Origin: Tubiluchus corallicola
Lineage: Eukaryota > Priapulida > Priapulimorpha > Priapulimorphida > Tubiluchidae
Assembly (NCBI GenBank): GCA_030141605.1
Contig: JAQGDQ010000029.1
Span: forward strand, 301,501-365,500
Direction of reading: 5' to 3'
Length of the DNA stretch: 64,000 nt
This document shows, piece by piece, positions 54,291 to 64,000 of this stretch. The position numbers and the translations under genes are program-made. Every line of letters begins with the position of its first letter. Positions within the stretch are counted from its first letter, which is position 1. The notes beneath the pieces were generated by a model that saw only the letters and a list, made by a program, of their open reading frames with translations, was not told the DNA's origin and searched no databases.

Positions 54291-56740
54291 AGAGATTGCT
54301 AATCTGCCATTTCAAGACCCTTATGAAAGGCTTTGAAAATCTTTACTTTTGGAACCTAGCAAACCGTGAAGACACGACAGTAAATCAAATGTGCAGTAAA
54401 AAATCATTAATTTCATTGCTAATTCTTTACCATCGACTTAAACTACATTGTTTGAACTAGATTGCAAATTAAACTCATTAGAAAAATAATTGTAAAAATT
54501 AAAAAAATCGCTTAGTAATAGACAAAGTAACGGTAAAGTTTTATACCTCACGTGAACCGCACACTTCTTTGAAATGGTCCCTGATTCAAATTTTATTTGT
54601 TCACAAAAGGTATGCAGAAAAGCTTCACAAAAATGACTTTACCTAGCATGATGACTTGCCGCTTGAATATAAAATGTTTCCACTTACTTTGTGCTACATT
54701 TAACAACAGATGCACAGACCAGGTGGGCTTATGTGTGGTATGCGCAATCTCGTTATTATTTAAATCATCGGGGAAAGATGATTTAGTTAATAATTAATTA
54801 AGTAGCATTAATGACAACTGACTGAGCAGAAAAGCCATTCAGAAGAAAAGTGCATGCACTGTAATAAAGTCATTGCTCAAGCCGCCAAGCTTCCACGCAA
54901 TTAAATTAAGAAATTGGATTTGTGGCGATAATGCTCTTCAAATCAAAAATGTAAGCAAACACGAAAACAAGCAAAAAGTAAGTAGATGAATGAACAAGAA
55001 AATTAGTGAACAAATAAGCAAAAACAAAACTGACAAATAAACAAGCAAACGAATAAAGAAACAAATATGAAACAACGCGAAAAAAGCACCCATTAAGAGG
55101 AATTGTTTCACTTTTTCTTATTAATATTTCTTCTTAAAGTTTTGATAGCGAAAGAAAACTAAAGGTTAGTAGTAATGTTGCTTCATGATGATTGTTTCGA
55201 ATAAAAATCGAAAAATTGCAGCTAAAATCTATCTATTTTTCGTTAATTAATACTGTTGATAAGTTGTTTCGCTAAATAATACAGTTTAATAATGAAGTAC
55301 GAACTTGTAATATGATAATTCTGGATTACTTGTGTTTGTATTTAAAGTTTTCAAATGGTAGAGATTTTTGCAATATTATTGTCAGTATGTAATCAGTGCA
55401 CAAGCAAACAATATCAGAAAAACTATTTCAATGAAACTAGTTATGATTCACAAATTTTCAGGTTTCAATCTGTAAAATGAAAGCACCTTTAGCTGCCAGT
55501 ACAGGACTTCTACATGCTCATCCACTTAGACAAAGCGCAACAACAACAGTTACTATCGGCAAGTATTGACTTCATCAAAATAAAATTAATTTGAAAAATC
55601 AATGCATGCAGAATTGTAATGTTTGCCATTATTGATCACTTTAGCATTTATTTTTATGACGGCGTGATCATTAGGCAGAAGTCACTTAATTTAGTAAATT
55701 GATTGTGTCTTTATCAACAATGGTTTCCTATTGAGTGACAGATGTGTGTCGTGAAAAACGTTTGTGGTTGATATGTTGAATAATAAATGAGTGACTGTTT
55801 CTCTTTTTATTCTCACAATTTAAACTCCCCATTACAATTATTCAACTTATTTTCAGCAGAAACGTCCTTTTACTTACTTATTTCTTTGTTCTACTTTGAT
55901 TAATTTGTTTGCTTAGCTGTTGGTTATTCATTTTTTGCTTGTTTGTCTCCTAGTTGTTAAACGTTGTTTGGTAGGTGCCTGAATTGGTCGTTTTGGCAGC
56001 CAATCAGTCAGTCAACGAGTTGGTTGGTCTGTTGGTCCTTTTGCCTGCTAGCTATAGTCTATAAGTCCTATGAACGAATATAACAAATAAAATCGCCAAA
56101 AATGGGTTGTTTAACATTTGCCCATTTTTGGTACGAGCTGAGTTCTGCACCAGTACATCTTAATGATCAAATTGCTTAATTCTATAGAAAATTATTAACT
56201 TAACAATGCTTCAAACTTGCTAGTGAGCTCAGATAAAAAATCTGTGCATATTCTGTAAAGCTTTATAAACAAAATACTGGTGGCGATAATTAAAATTAGA
56301 TTCAATCAGTGAGAATTGCTTGATTAAATATTAATTGTGGCTTTATTGATGCTCGTGATACCTGGAATTAATAATTAATTGGTGCGAGCTTGCCTTGTTG
56401 GTAATATAATTGCACACCTTCAACTTTTATATTCCGAACAGTTTATTGATTCCTTTTTGCAATAAGAAAGTTCAGATGCAAATACATCTTGTCCAAGCAC
56501 GCAACGGCGACGGTTAAGATAGCGATGGCAGTGGGGTGGCTGTGATCATGGCGGTGATGGCTATGGCAGTAGTGGTGATGGTGGTAGCAATGCTTGTGAT
56601 GGAACTGGTGATGAAGATTAGGATGATAGTGATAATAGCGGGTACGGGCTCCACTATATATTTAATTTACAATGCGCTGCAATGTTTACTGCACATTAGT
56701 ACACTAGCTTTTTTAAACATTTCTAATTTTGCACTAACAC

Positions 56741-57020
56741 ATGGGTTATTTCGACACAGACGATTTTGGACACACAACATTTTGGGCACATAGCCTATTT
56801 TGACATGGACAGTGTGGGAACATGGGTCATTTGAGTAGGCCTACAAAAGAATTTGTACACATAGGTCATGTGGGCACATGGATTATTTCGACAGATGATT
56901 TTGGACACACAATATTTTGGGCACATAGTCTATTTTGACATAGACAGTTTGGAAACATGGGTCATTTGGGTAAGGCCTACAAAAGAATTTGTACACATAG
57001 GTTATGTGGACACATTGCCT
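56741..57020. repeat. Tandem duplication of a ~137-bp unit
   Basis: TTATTTCGACA starts at 56746 and again at 56883. Each unit carries the same order: TTTTGGACACACAA, TTTTGGGCACATAG, AACATGGGTCATTTG, GGCCTACAAAAGAATTTGTA. Inside each unit are shorter related 15-17-bp words (TTTTGGRCACA). The units are about 90% alike by eye. Confidence 0.8.
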
Positions 57021-60000
57021 ATTCAGACACCCTTGTTTTCGACACATAGGAGAAGCATCCTGTGTCCAAATGTCTGTATCGAAATGTCTGCATACCATGT
57101 TGAGGGTTTAAGGCGGAGTTGACTGTGCTACAGATAACAAATGAGTCTCATATGCTTATCCAGGTCTAAAGTTCAAATGCTGTTTCTTTAAGACCTGGGG
57201 TTTTTAACATTTCGCTTATGACTAACTTAGTAAGAAAGACTCATTTTACGCCAATAGATAAAAAACAGTGATAAGAAATTTAAATAACAACCAAAAACAT
57301 TATTTTCAAAATAGTGGTCATAGATTTCTTATGTTAATCATATATACAAATCACAAATATTCGCAGCGTCAAAGCCACATTTTTAAAACCATGGTTCCTA
57401 CGTTATTTGCACGTATATATATAAGCAAGGTCAAGAAACTAACTTTCTACAACACCCAGTTTACATATTTCAAATGTTGAACTATGTAACGTTTTTGGAT
57501 AGTCAACATTTTGTGTTAAATGCCATAAATCATTATAATAGAAAGTTGCTTATAATGATTATGTACAGCCTAATGTTTGATGTTTAATAATCATCAATCT
57601 TAATTCAATTCGAACTCGCATTAATTAAAAATTTTGTGTTATTAACATCACTAATGATAACATGTAAACTTTTCACAGAAACACGCAATAAGCCAAAAGT
57701 ACGTAGAAAACTAATATGCCAAGCAGTAACGTTAACGTCCCATATTAAAAAACCGTCTAATTAAACAATTGCTAAACAATCCTTAATTATCATAAGTAAA
57801 TATTTTCTTAAAAATACTTGAACCGTTTTTTAAGAAATATTTGAACAACAAGTAAAGCATTAAAAAGTCATTGCTTGTTAAACAATGTAAAATTACTTTG
57901 TTAAACAGTGATCATCATAACATCACAAGACGAATGTTCTGTTACATAATGGCGGAAGCATCACCAAACAGTGATCATTGTGTAATGTCAAGCAAGTACA
58001 TTGTTATAACGATGGATACAAAACGAAAGTTTGCTGTTAACAAGGCGTATACAATGCAAAATTTGTTTGCAACAGCTCGTTTGAGACAGTTTTTTGTTCG
58101 TCTGCGTTTGCCAATTTTGTCGTGTTGAATTTTCTGTCTGAGATAAATTCATCCTGCATTCGTCTAGGGGCTTGGAACAAAAATGTGTCTCAGACAAAAT
58201 CAGATTAGACCAATTGTTTGGTCACGTGCCATCTAATAATTGTTCGCTGAGGCTACTATGACACAGTTTGCTTCATATAAAAGTTACCGTTTGCGGAAAA
58301 ATTTTGTTTGAGACAATATGTACCGGACAAGTTGTTGCAGACAGGTTTTTACCGTGTGCGACTAGTGTTAACAATCGCAAAGCAAATGCTCTGTTAACCT
58401 ACCATCAAAGCATCACCAAGCTAATGCTTTACTGAATAATGTCTTGAGCATTGTTTTGCTAAATTTTCATCAAAACGTCCAAAAATACTTTGTAACCAAG
58501 GTGTATGTTTACCGTTAAGAAATCGCTAACCTAATACTCCATCAAACAATGCTTAAGCAAACATGACGAGTCAAATACTTTGATCAGCAATGATAAAATA
58601 TTACCAAACTCGTGCATTGTAAACAATAATTAGAATACTATGACAGGCATTATTTGCAAATCACGCTCAATGCTTCAACAAGTAAAAACGTTTTGAACTG
58701 TTCTCAAAACGTGTCAAAGTTTGTTTTTTTTCGAAACAATAACTACGGTGTATCTTTTCGTAAACAAATAGTTTTTACGCAATTTACTGTTAACTTGGTC
58801 AGAAAAGGCGTAAATAGACAATAAACAACTATACTAGTAGGATACAACATAAATGATATGTACAACGCGTTGCCTTAATTAACGGCAACAATGCTGCATA
58901 ACAATTAAAGTACAAAGAACAAGCGGTTGAACGATCAAAGTTAATTTAACTATAATAACAATTAAACATGACCAAGTTTTATATTATTGCCAGTTTTGCT
59001 TTAATACGTGACACCCTTTTGAACAACATCATAACACTTCGGTTACAAAATTAATAACGTTTACCGTATTAATTTTCTTGCGGACAGATTTGTACTGCAA
59101 AAATAGCTTCGCAAAATACTTTCTTCTCACTATGTCAAATTATAACTCTTAGTCTCTCACTGAATTTAAAGCAATTGCGTAGTGTAGCCAATATAAAAAT
59201 TCGTATGTAATTTTATTATAGCAACTTATAATCGTTTGCAACGCGTTAGTGTTCACCATCTCAAATCGCAATCAAACTTTATTGCAAACTTCAAAATGTT
59301 GAAAAAAGAAGTGTCTTTTCAACATTTATTTCAAACATTAATTTACAAGTCTATCAAAGATCATTCTTCGGCATTTTGAGTTTACTTTACAAATGAACAT
59401 CGTGCATGACGAACCATGCTTTTTAGTACTGTAGTCATTCGGTGAAGTAAAACTCTCACAGATATACATTAATAATTTAATTAATCGTATAGACGCAGTT
59501 CGAAATTTTTGATACCATAATTATAAACAACAATGATAATCTAAAATTATATTACTCAGTAATAGGAGTAATCATAATTTCATTCACAAAAATTTTAGTT
59601 CTCAATGTTCTTAATCTTCGTGGTAATTTATTCCGCCTATAATAGTGTTAACTAAAAGGTGTTGAATTTTATTATTTATTATAGGATATGAAGATTACTG
59701 TAACTATATTCTCTGGCGCCATCTGTTAGTTAATTTTTAAACCTCTGACTATATAGTAGTAATCACTAAATGGTTTTAACTTTAATTAAGACAGCGAATT
59801 TACTTCAACACATTATTCTTGCATAAAATGACACTCTACAACTTTTTTGAGAAGTAGGTAAATTGAGGATTGTTAATTTTGTCAAGCTTTTAAATTAAAT
59901 AAAGCGCGTTAAATGATTGCCGCTATAATATCCTATTAGAAAAATAAATTGATAGAACCTTTATTTCATATAGATTTTATATTCAGAATTGAAAATTTCC

Positions 60001-60907
60001 GATTGTTCACACTTTTAGAAAAAACAATATTGTGCAACACCCTAATACTTCCTGTCCTTGCCAGGTCATGAATAAGAAGTAAAAAGTTTCTGCACTGCGT
60101 TCGAGGTACTTGATTGCTGACCAAAGCTAGCTCTTTGGTCCACTTGGTGAGACAGACGAACTAATTATAATCCTCTATTCATTGTTCACTCGAAATCACA
60201 TTGGATGTCAATAATTTACTTGTATATTTTTGTTTTCTGCAAAGAGAACAAGAAGAAAAAAAGAGCGCGAAGAAGTCTATCCAAAATTCAAGAATCCTTA
60301 ACGACTAGTTTCGTGGCTTAAAAACTTAGCTTATACTAAGCGACCAAAAACATGTATAGAAAGGCAGCTACTCATTCTTACACAACATACTACATTGCAC
60401 AATTCAAAACAAAAAAATTAATTAATAATTTTAAAAAATTGACATTACAACTAATCTTCACTATCATCCTACACGCGTTTTACCCTACTAAAGGACTGCA
60501 GACAAAACAAACATAACATTATTCATCAAAACCCATATTTTGTGCAACTGGGTTTTGGTGAATAACGTTGTTTGATTTGTTTACAGACCCCGACGAAGCT
60601 CTTAACAGGACGAAACACGTGTAAGACGATCAAATACACTGCACTAGTTGCTGCATTACAACGAATTTCAAATTACAACGAAACTGTCACAATAGACGCA
60701 ACATAGGCAAACAGAACTATATAATGAAACAAAATCTAACATTCATAGGCCATTTAGTTATTAGTTGCTTATATCGCGCACAAATCGACGCGCAATAATT
60801 TCACACATGCATTCATGCAATATCATTAATTTATCAAAAAAGTCGCACTCTCATTCACACAGTTACACACACACGCACTCACACACTCCCAACAAGTAAC
60901 GAAAGTG

Positions 60908-62372
60908 TTAAAGGAGAGCATTTATTATCAACAACAAAGGTAGAAATAGATTCGCTCCAGCTTTTAATATTGAGCTACTAGAACTTCTGTATTTGTATGA
61001 CTTGAACTCTTTTGTTTTTGCTCCTCCAACTTGTAGACTTCCCAAATCGACATCGCTTTCAGGCAGCGACGGGGGAGGTAGATCGTTTTTACCACCGTCA
61101 TCGCTGGTCACATGAAATTCACCCACGAAATTTGGATGATTTGATACACGTAGCTGGAACACGTCCGAGTTCTGCTGGGGTTTTTTCGTCGTGGTTGTTG
61201 TAGTTGTCTGCCAGAGCGTCGATGGTTTTCGTGAAGGTCGTCTTGTTGTTGTTGTCGTCGTCGTTGACGTTGTAGACTTGGTCGTCGGTTGAGGTTTGAA
61301 TTTAGAACTACTCTTTGGATTGCGTGGTACATTTGTCGGTCTGGCGTCAATGTCAATAACTTCAGGTTCAGAAACGGTATCTGGATCGTGAATGCTGAGA
61401 CCGTAACCTGCTCGCACTGTTGCATCAGGTACCTCTGGCCGAAGTGCTTGTGACCTGTCATTATAAATTGGACCATTCTGGAATTCAGGACCCGTGCCAA
61501 CTCTGATACTCAATCCGTCAAAGGGGTTCTGTGATTGTTGGCGGGATGTAATCAATTGGGGCTGAGTGGGATCCTCTACGGGGCTGAATTGAGCACCTTC
61601 CCTATTGCCGAAGTTCTCCTCTTCGAATTGATCTTCTTCGTTGAATGGTCGTTGTGGGTGGATGTCAAAAGGAGCTTGTGGGCCTAGAGGATCATATTCT
61701 ATCTCATCTGGAATTTCTATTCTAATGCTGCCATCTGTACATCTCTGCCATTGTGGCATAACAGGGCATTCCACGTTATCAATTTCACGTTTTAATATTG
61801 GATCCATGCCTGAAAATACAAAAATGTTATCTTAATAATGGAAAAAAACAGTTTTATAAATTTCCAAATGAAAAGTTTACTTCAGCAAGCAGTGCATTTA
61901 AGTCCTGAAGTATCAGTGAAATAAATTAAGATGACAAGCATAAAATGAACTATTTCTAACAAGTAAGTATTTCGTGCATTTAGTAATGCATGCATTTTTT
62001 TGTCGTTGTGGGTGCTTATTTTATGTTTGCCTTCTTTCTTTTTCTTTTCATTTCCTTCTTTTCGTTCTTTTTTATCCTTCTTCATCTTGATTTTCTTTCA
62101 TTCGTTTCTTATTTCCCAGGTGTTGCTTCCTAATTCCGTTATTTAAGCACAATTACTATAATGTTTTGATCCACAAATACATTAAGACATACTTGGTGGG
62201 TAGTCTGGTTTTCTAGCTTCCACTCCACAAACTGCAACGGCCTCCCTCAGTCTGGAAGGGGTTGCTAAGAATTCCTTGTCATTGGGTTCCAGTCGTTCTT
62301 GCCTCAAATACAGCAGTACGACGTACCTTTGTCCGATTCTTAGCTCGTTTTTGTGACACAGACCCATATCAC
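60908..62372 (-). CDS. Thr-rich, probably GPI-anchored surface protein, last two exons (5' partial)
   Basis: Exons 62372-62193 and 61809-60908 join in frame (CCA A / GC ATG). The first exon has two Cys in GDMGLCHKNELRIGQRY ... RLREAVAVCGVE, a spacing and motif (C.....L..G..Y.V) that recalls the end of OB-fold netrin-like or agrin-NtA domains; this is inference. The long last exon is extracellular in style: acidic/Pro-rich, then a mucin-like stretch with runs of Thr (TKSTTSTTTTTTTRRPSRKP), then YRSSSSSILKAG and a terminal hydrophobic segment (ANLFLPLLLIINALL) ending at the stop, as in GPI-attachment signals. No signal peptide is visible because 5' exons are not identified. A possible upstream exon near 62690-62630 was not supported by frame. 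Role: cell-surface or matrix protein. Confidence 0.7.
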
Positions 62373-64000
62373 CTAAAACAACAGAAATATTCATCATTAC
62401 CGAATAGTTGTCATCATTGCAAGAATGTGTCTACACAGATTAAAATTTCAAAAGATACAAAATCTATGCGATAATAGCGGTGCTTCCGTAAACACAATGA
62501 CCTGCTTTAAGGCATAGATTACAAAACGCCCAAAACAGGATTTGACCAGTTAGTGGAATTAACAAATTTACGCGCCCTAGGTAGACGCTGTGCTGGGGTG
62601 AGTGACCTCTTGCACTACACCTTACCTGGCTCCGAGTCGTGTTTACGTGAAATTCAGGTATGAATGGCGGTTACCTTGCACCGTCTCGTACTGTCACTCT
62701 AACTAATTATTTGAAGTCACAATGGGTCATTGAGACACTTAACTCAAAATGTAATTACCTCGAGTTTAAAATTATTCACATGAGCTAGAAAGTTTTGGAT
62801 GTATTTGCCATTTAAACGATTTGCCATCTTATTATCACCTAATGTGTAAGTAATGCATAACTGCATTACAAATTTGTAAAAATAATGTCCAATTCTGCCG
62901 AATTCCTATTAACAGAACACATGTGAAAAGGCAAAAAATGACATTGAGTGCTTGTTTTTTACCAACATTGTTAACAATAAATGAAAATAATCATCAAGCT
63001 AAACATCTTGGTGTCTAGATGTCTTACCTAAATGTCTAGCTGTTACTTTATACTAAGTAACTAATTATTTTTACATGTTACATGTACTACAGGTAGGCTT
63101 AGAATGAACACTATCTAAGTATACCAATAAAAAACAAAATTGGCCCAATATTTAGTTACATTCAGAATTTCAAATACACGCAAATTATTGCTGCTCGAAT
63201 TGTTTATTAGGCCGGCCTAGTATCGAAACTTAAAAATGTGCTTCTGTTTTGCCTATTTTGAACATTAGGTTAGGCAATATGCTATTTTCTTTCGTTTTTC
63301 TGTTGAAAAAAGGCACACAAATCTCTGCTAAGTGCAAGAGCAAACATTTAGCAATTGACTCAGTGGCGGGAAGGATAACCTCTGATGAAACTTTGAAAAC
63401 ACGCTACACAATCCTTAATCCAGGGTCACTATGTCTCTCAACTTCAGTCGGCCAAGTGCAGTTCAAGAGCGATTAAAAGAAAAACAGGAATAGAAACACC
63501 AAACTGCGTGTATGGTATGCGCTTTGTTCTTTTGATTGTACAATAGCGTGAGAGAAAACACCAGAAAAATCATGAAGAACAAACATACCAACAATTTCGC
63601 CAACTTCTTTCAGATTGCAGTTCTCTGTGACTTTTTAACAAGCAACATTCCAAATTTGACAAAACAAACTACATTTTGCTACCGCTTGATCGTTTACTAT
63701 TGTCACGCCATTGCAAATGCGACGTAATTACTATGTTGCAGTTGACTAATTTAATTATATAACCAATTTAAATTAATCCAAATAAGGAGAATGTTTGATA
63801 CATAATCCAGAAGTCTGACTCTACATTTAATGCAGTTTAACCCAGAATTTGATCAAGACTTCTATCTAAGCAGAAGCTTTCGACTAACTCAGTCAAATAG
63901 TCAAATTTTAACTTTCGATAGACACTTGTAAGTTAGGGGAACCATAGCCAATAACCAAAAAATTATTTGTTCGTCTCTGTATTTAGTTTTAACTGTCTAT
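62373..64000. other. Upstream of the Thr-rich gene, exons not identified
   Basis: The acceptor at 62374-62373 requires a preceding exon ending with one base of a codon. I could not find a convincing one up to 64000. A 70-bp less AT-rich stretch at 62570-62700 ends in a good minus-strand donor (CAG then GTAAGG), but all frames through the nearest acceptor carry a stop. Confidence 0.4.

Larger units (their letters stand above)
52838..60907. other. Long gene-poor stretch
   Basis: About 8 kb between two minus-strand genes. It holds a hAT-type transposon (53351-54282), a GAT/GGT-rich patch at 56515-56640 and a tandem duplication at 56741-57020. Elsewhere I see AT-rich DNA and only short chance open frames. 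Unidentified exons of other genes cannot be excluded. Confidence 0.4.

Noticed and set aside
62630-62690. Candidate upstream exon of the Thr-rich surface protein
   Set aside because: It has a good donor, but every frame through the nearest acceptor meets a stop.

Overview
This window looks like nuclear DNA of an invertebrate animal. It is AT-rich, genes are split by many GT-AG introns of about 0.1 to 3.9 kb, and long microsatellites and decayed transposons fill the spaces. The gene content (RIF1, an EGF/discoidin/PAN mosaic, an astacin, a class B GPCR) is metazoan. Several genes have an AG acceptor-like site 3-10 nt before the start codon, which would suit a lineage with spliced-leader trans-splicing such as tunicates. 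The phylum cannot be fixed by eye. No tRNA, rRNA or CRISPR array was recognised.

Layout. 0.8-5 kb (-): first six coding exons of RIF1, continuing off the left edge. 5-14 kb: intergenic, with two CR1-like LINE 3' ends, a fold-back element, a BEL/Pao gag remnant, an RTE-like LINE tail and one small one-pass membrane protein gene (-). 14.8-22.8 kb (-): a complete ten-exon gene for a secreted EGF / W-rich module / discoidin / PAN protein of 530 aa. 22.8-29.2 kb: intergenic repeats, including a long GA tract and a 0.73-kb pentanucleotide array. 29.2-29.6 kb (+): an unrecognised 123-aa secreted protein. 30.5-38.4 kb (+): a complete six-exon minimal astacin metalloprotease (260 aa). 39.2-48.2 kb (-): a complete fourteen-exon class B (secretin-type) GPCR (555 aa), convergent with the astacin and carrying very long microsatellites in its introns. 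52.0-52.8 kb (-): an unrecognised one-exon 285-aa charged protein. 53.35-54.28 kb: a non-autonomous hAT transposon with an intact 8-bp target duplication. 60.9-62.4 kb (-): the two last exons of a Thr-rich, probably GPI-anchored surface protein whose 5' part is not identified.

Four of the seven main genes encode secreted or surface proteins (mosaic adhesion protein, astacin, peptide-hormone receptor, GPI-linked mucin-like protein), and the 123-aa protein also starts with a signal peptide. Nothing in the sequence shows that they form one pathway. Exon joins were made by hand from splice sites and reading-frame phase; every junction in the RIF1, mosaic, astacin and GPCR models keeps frame.
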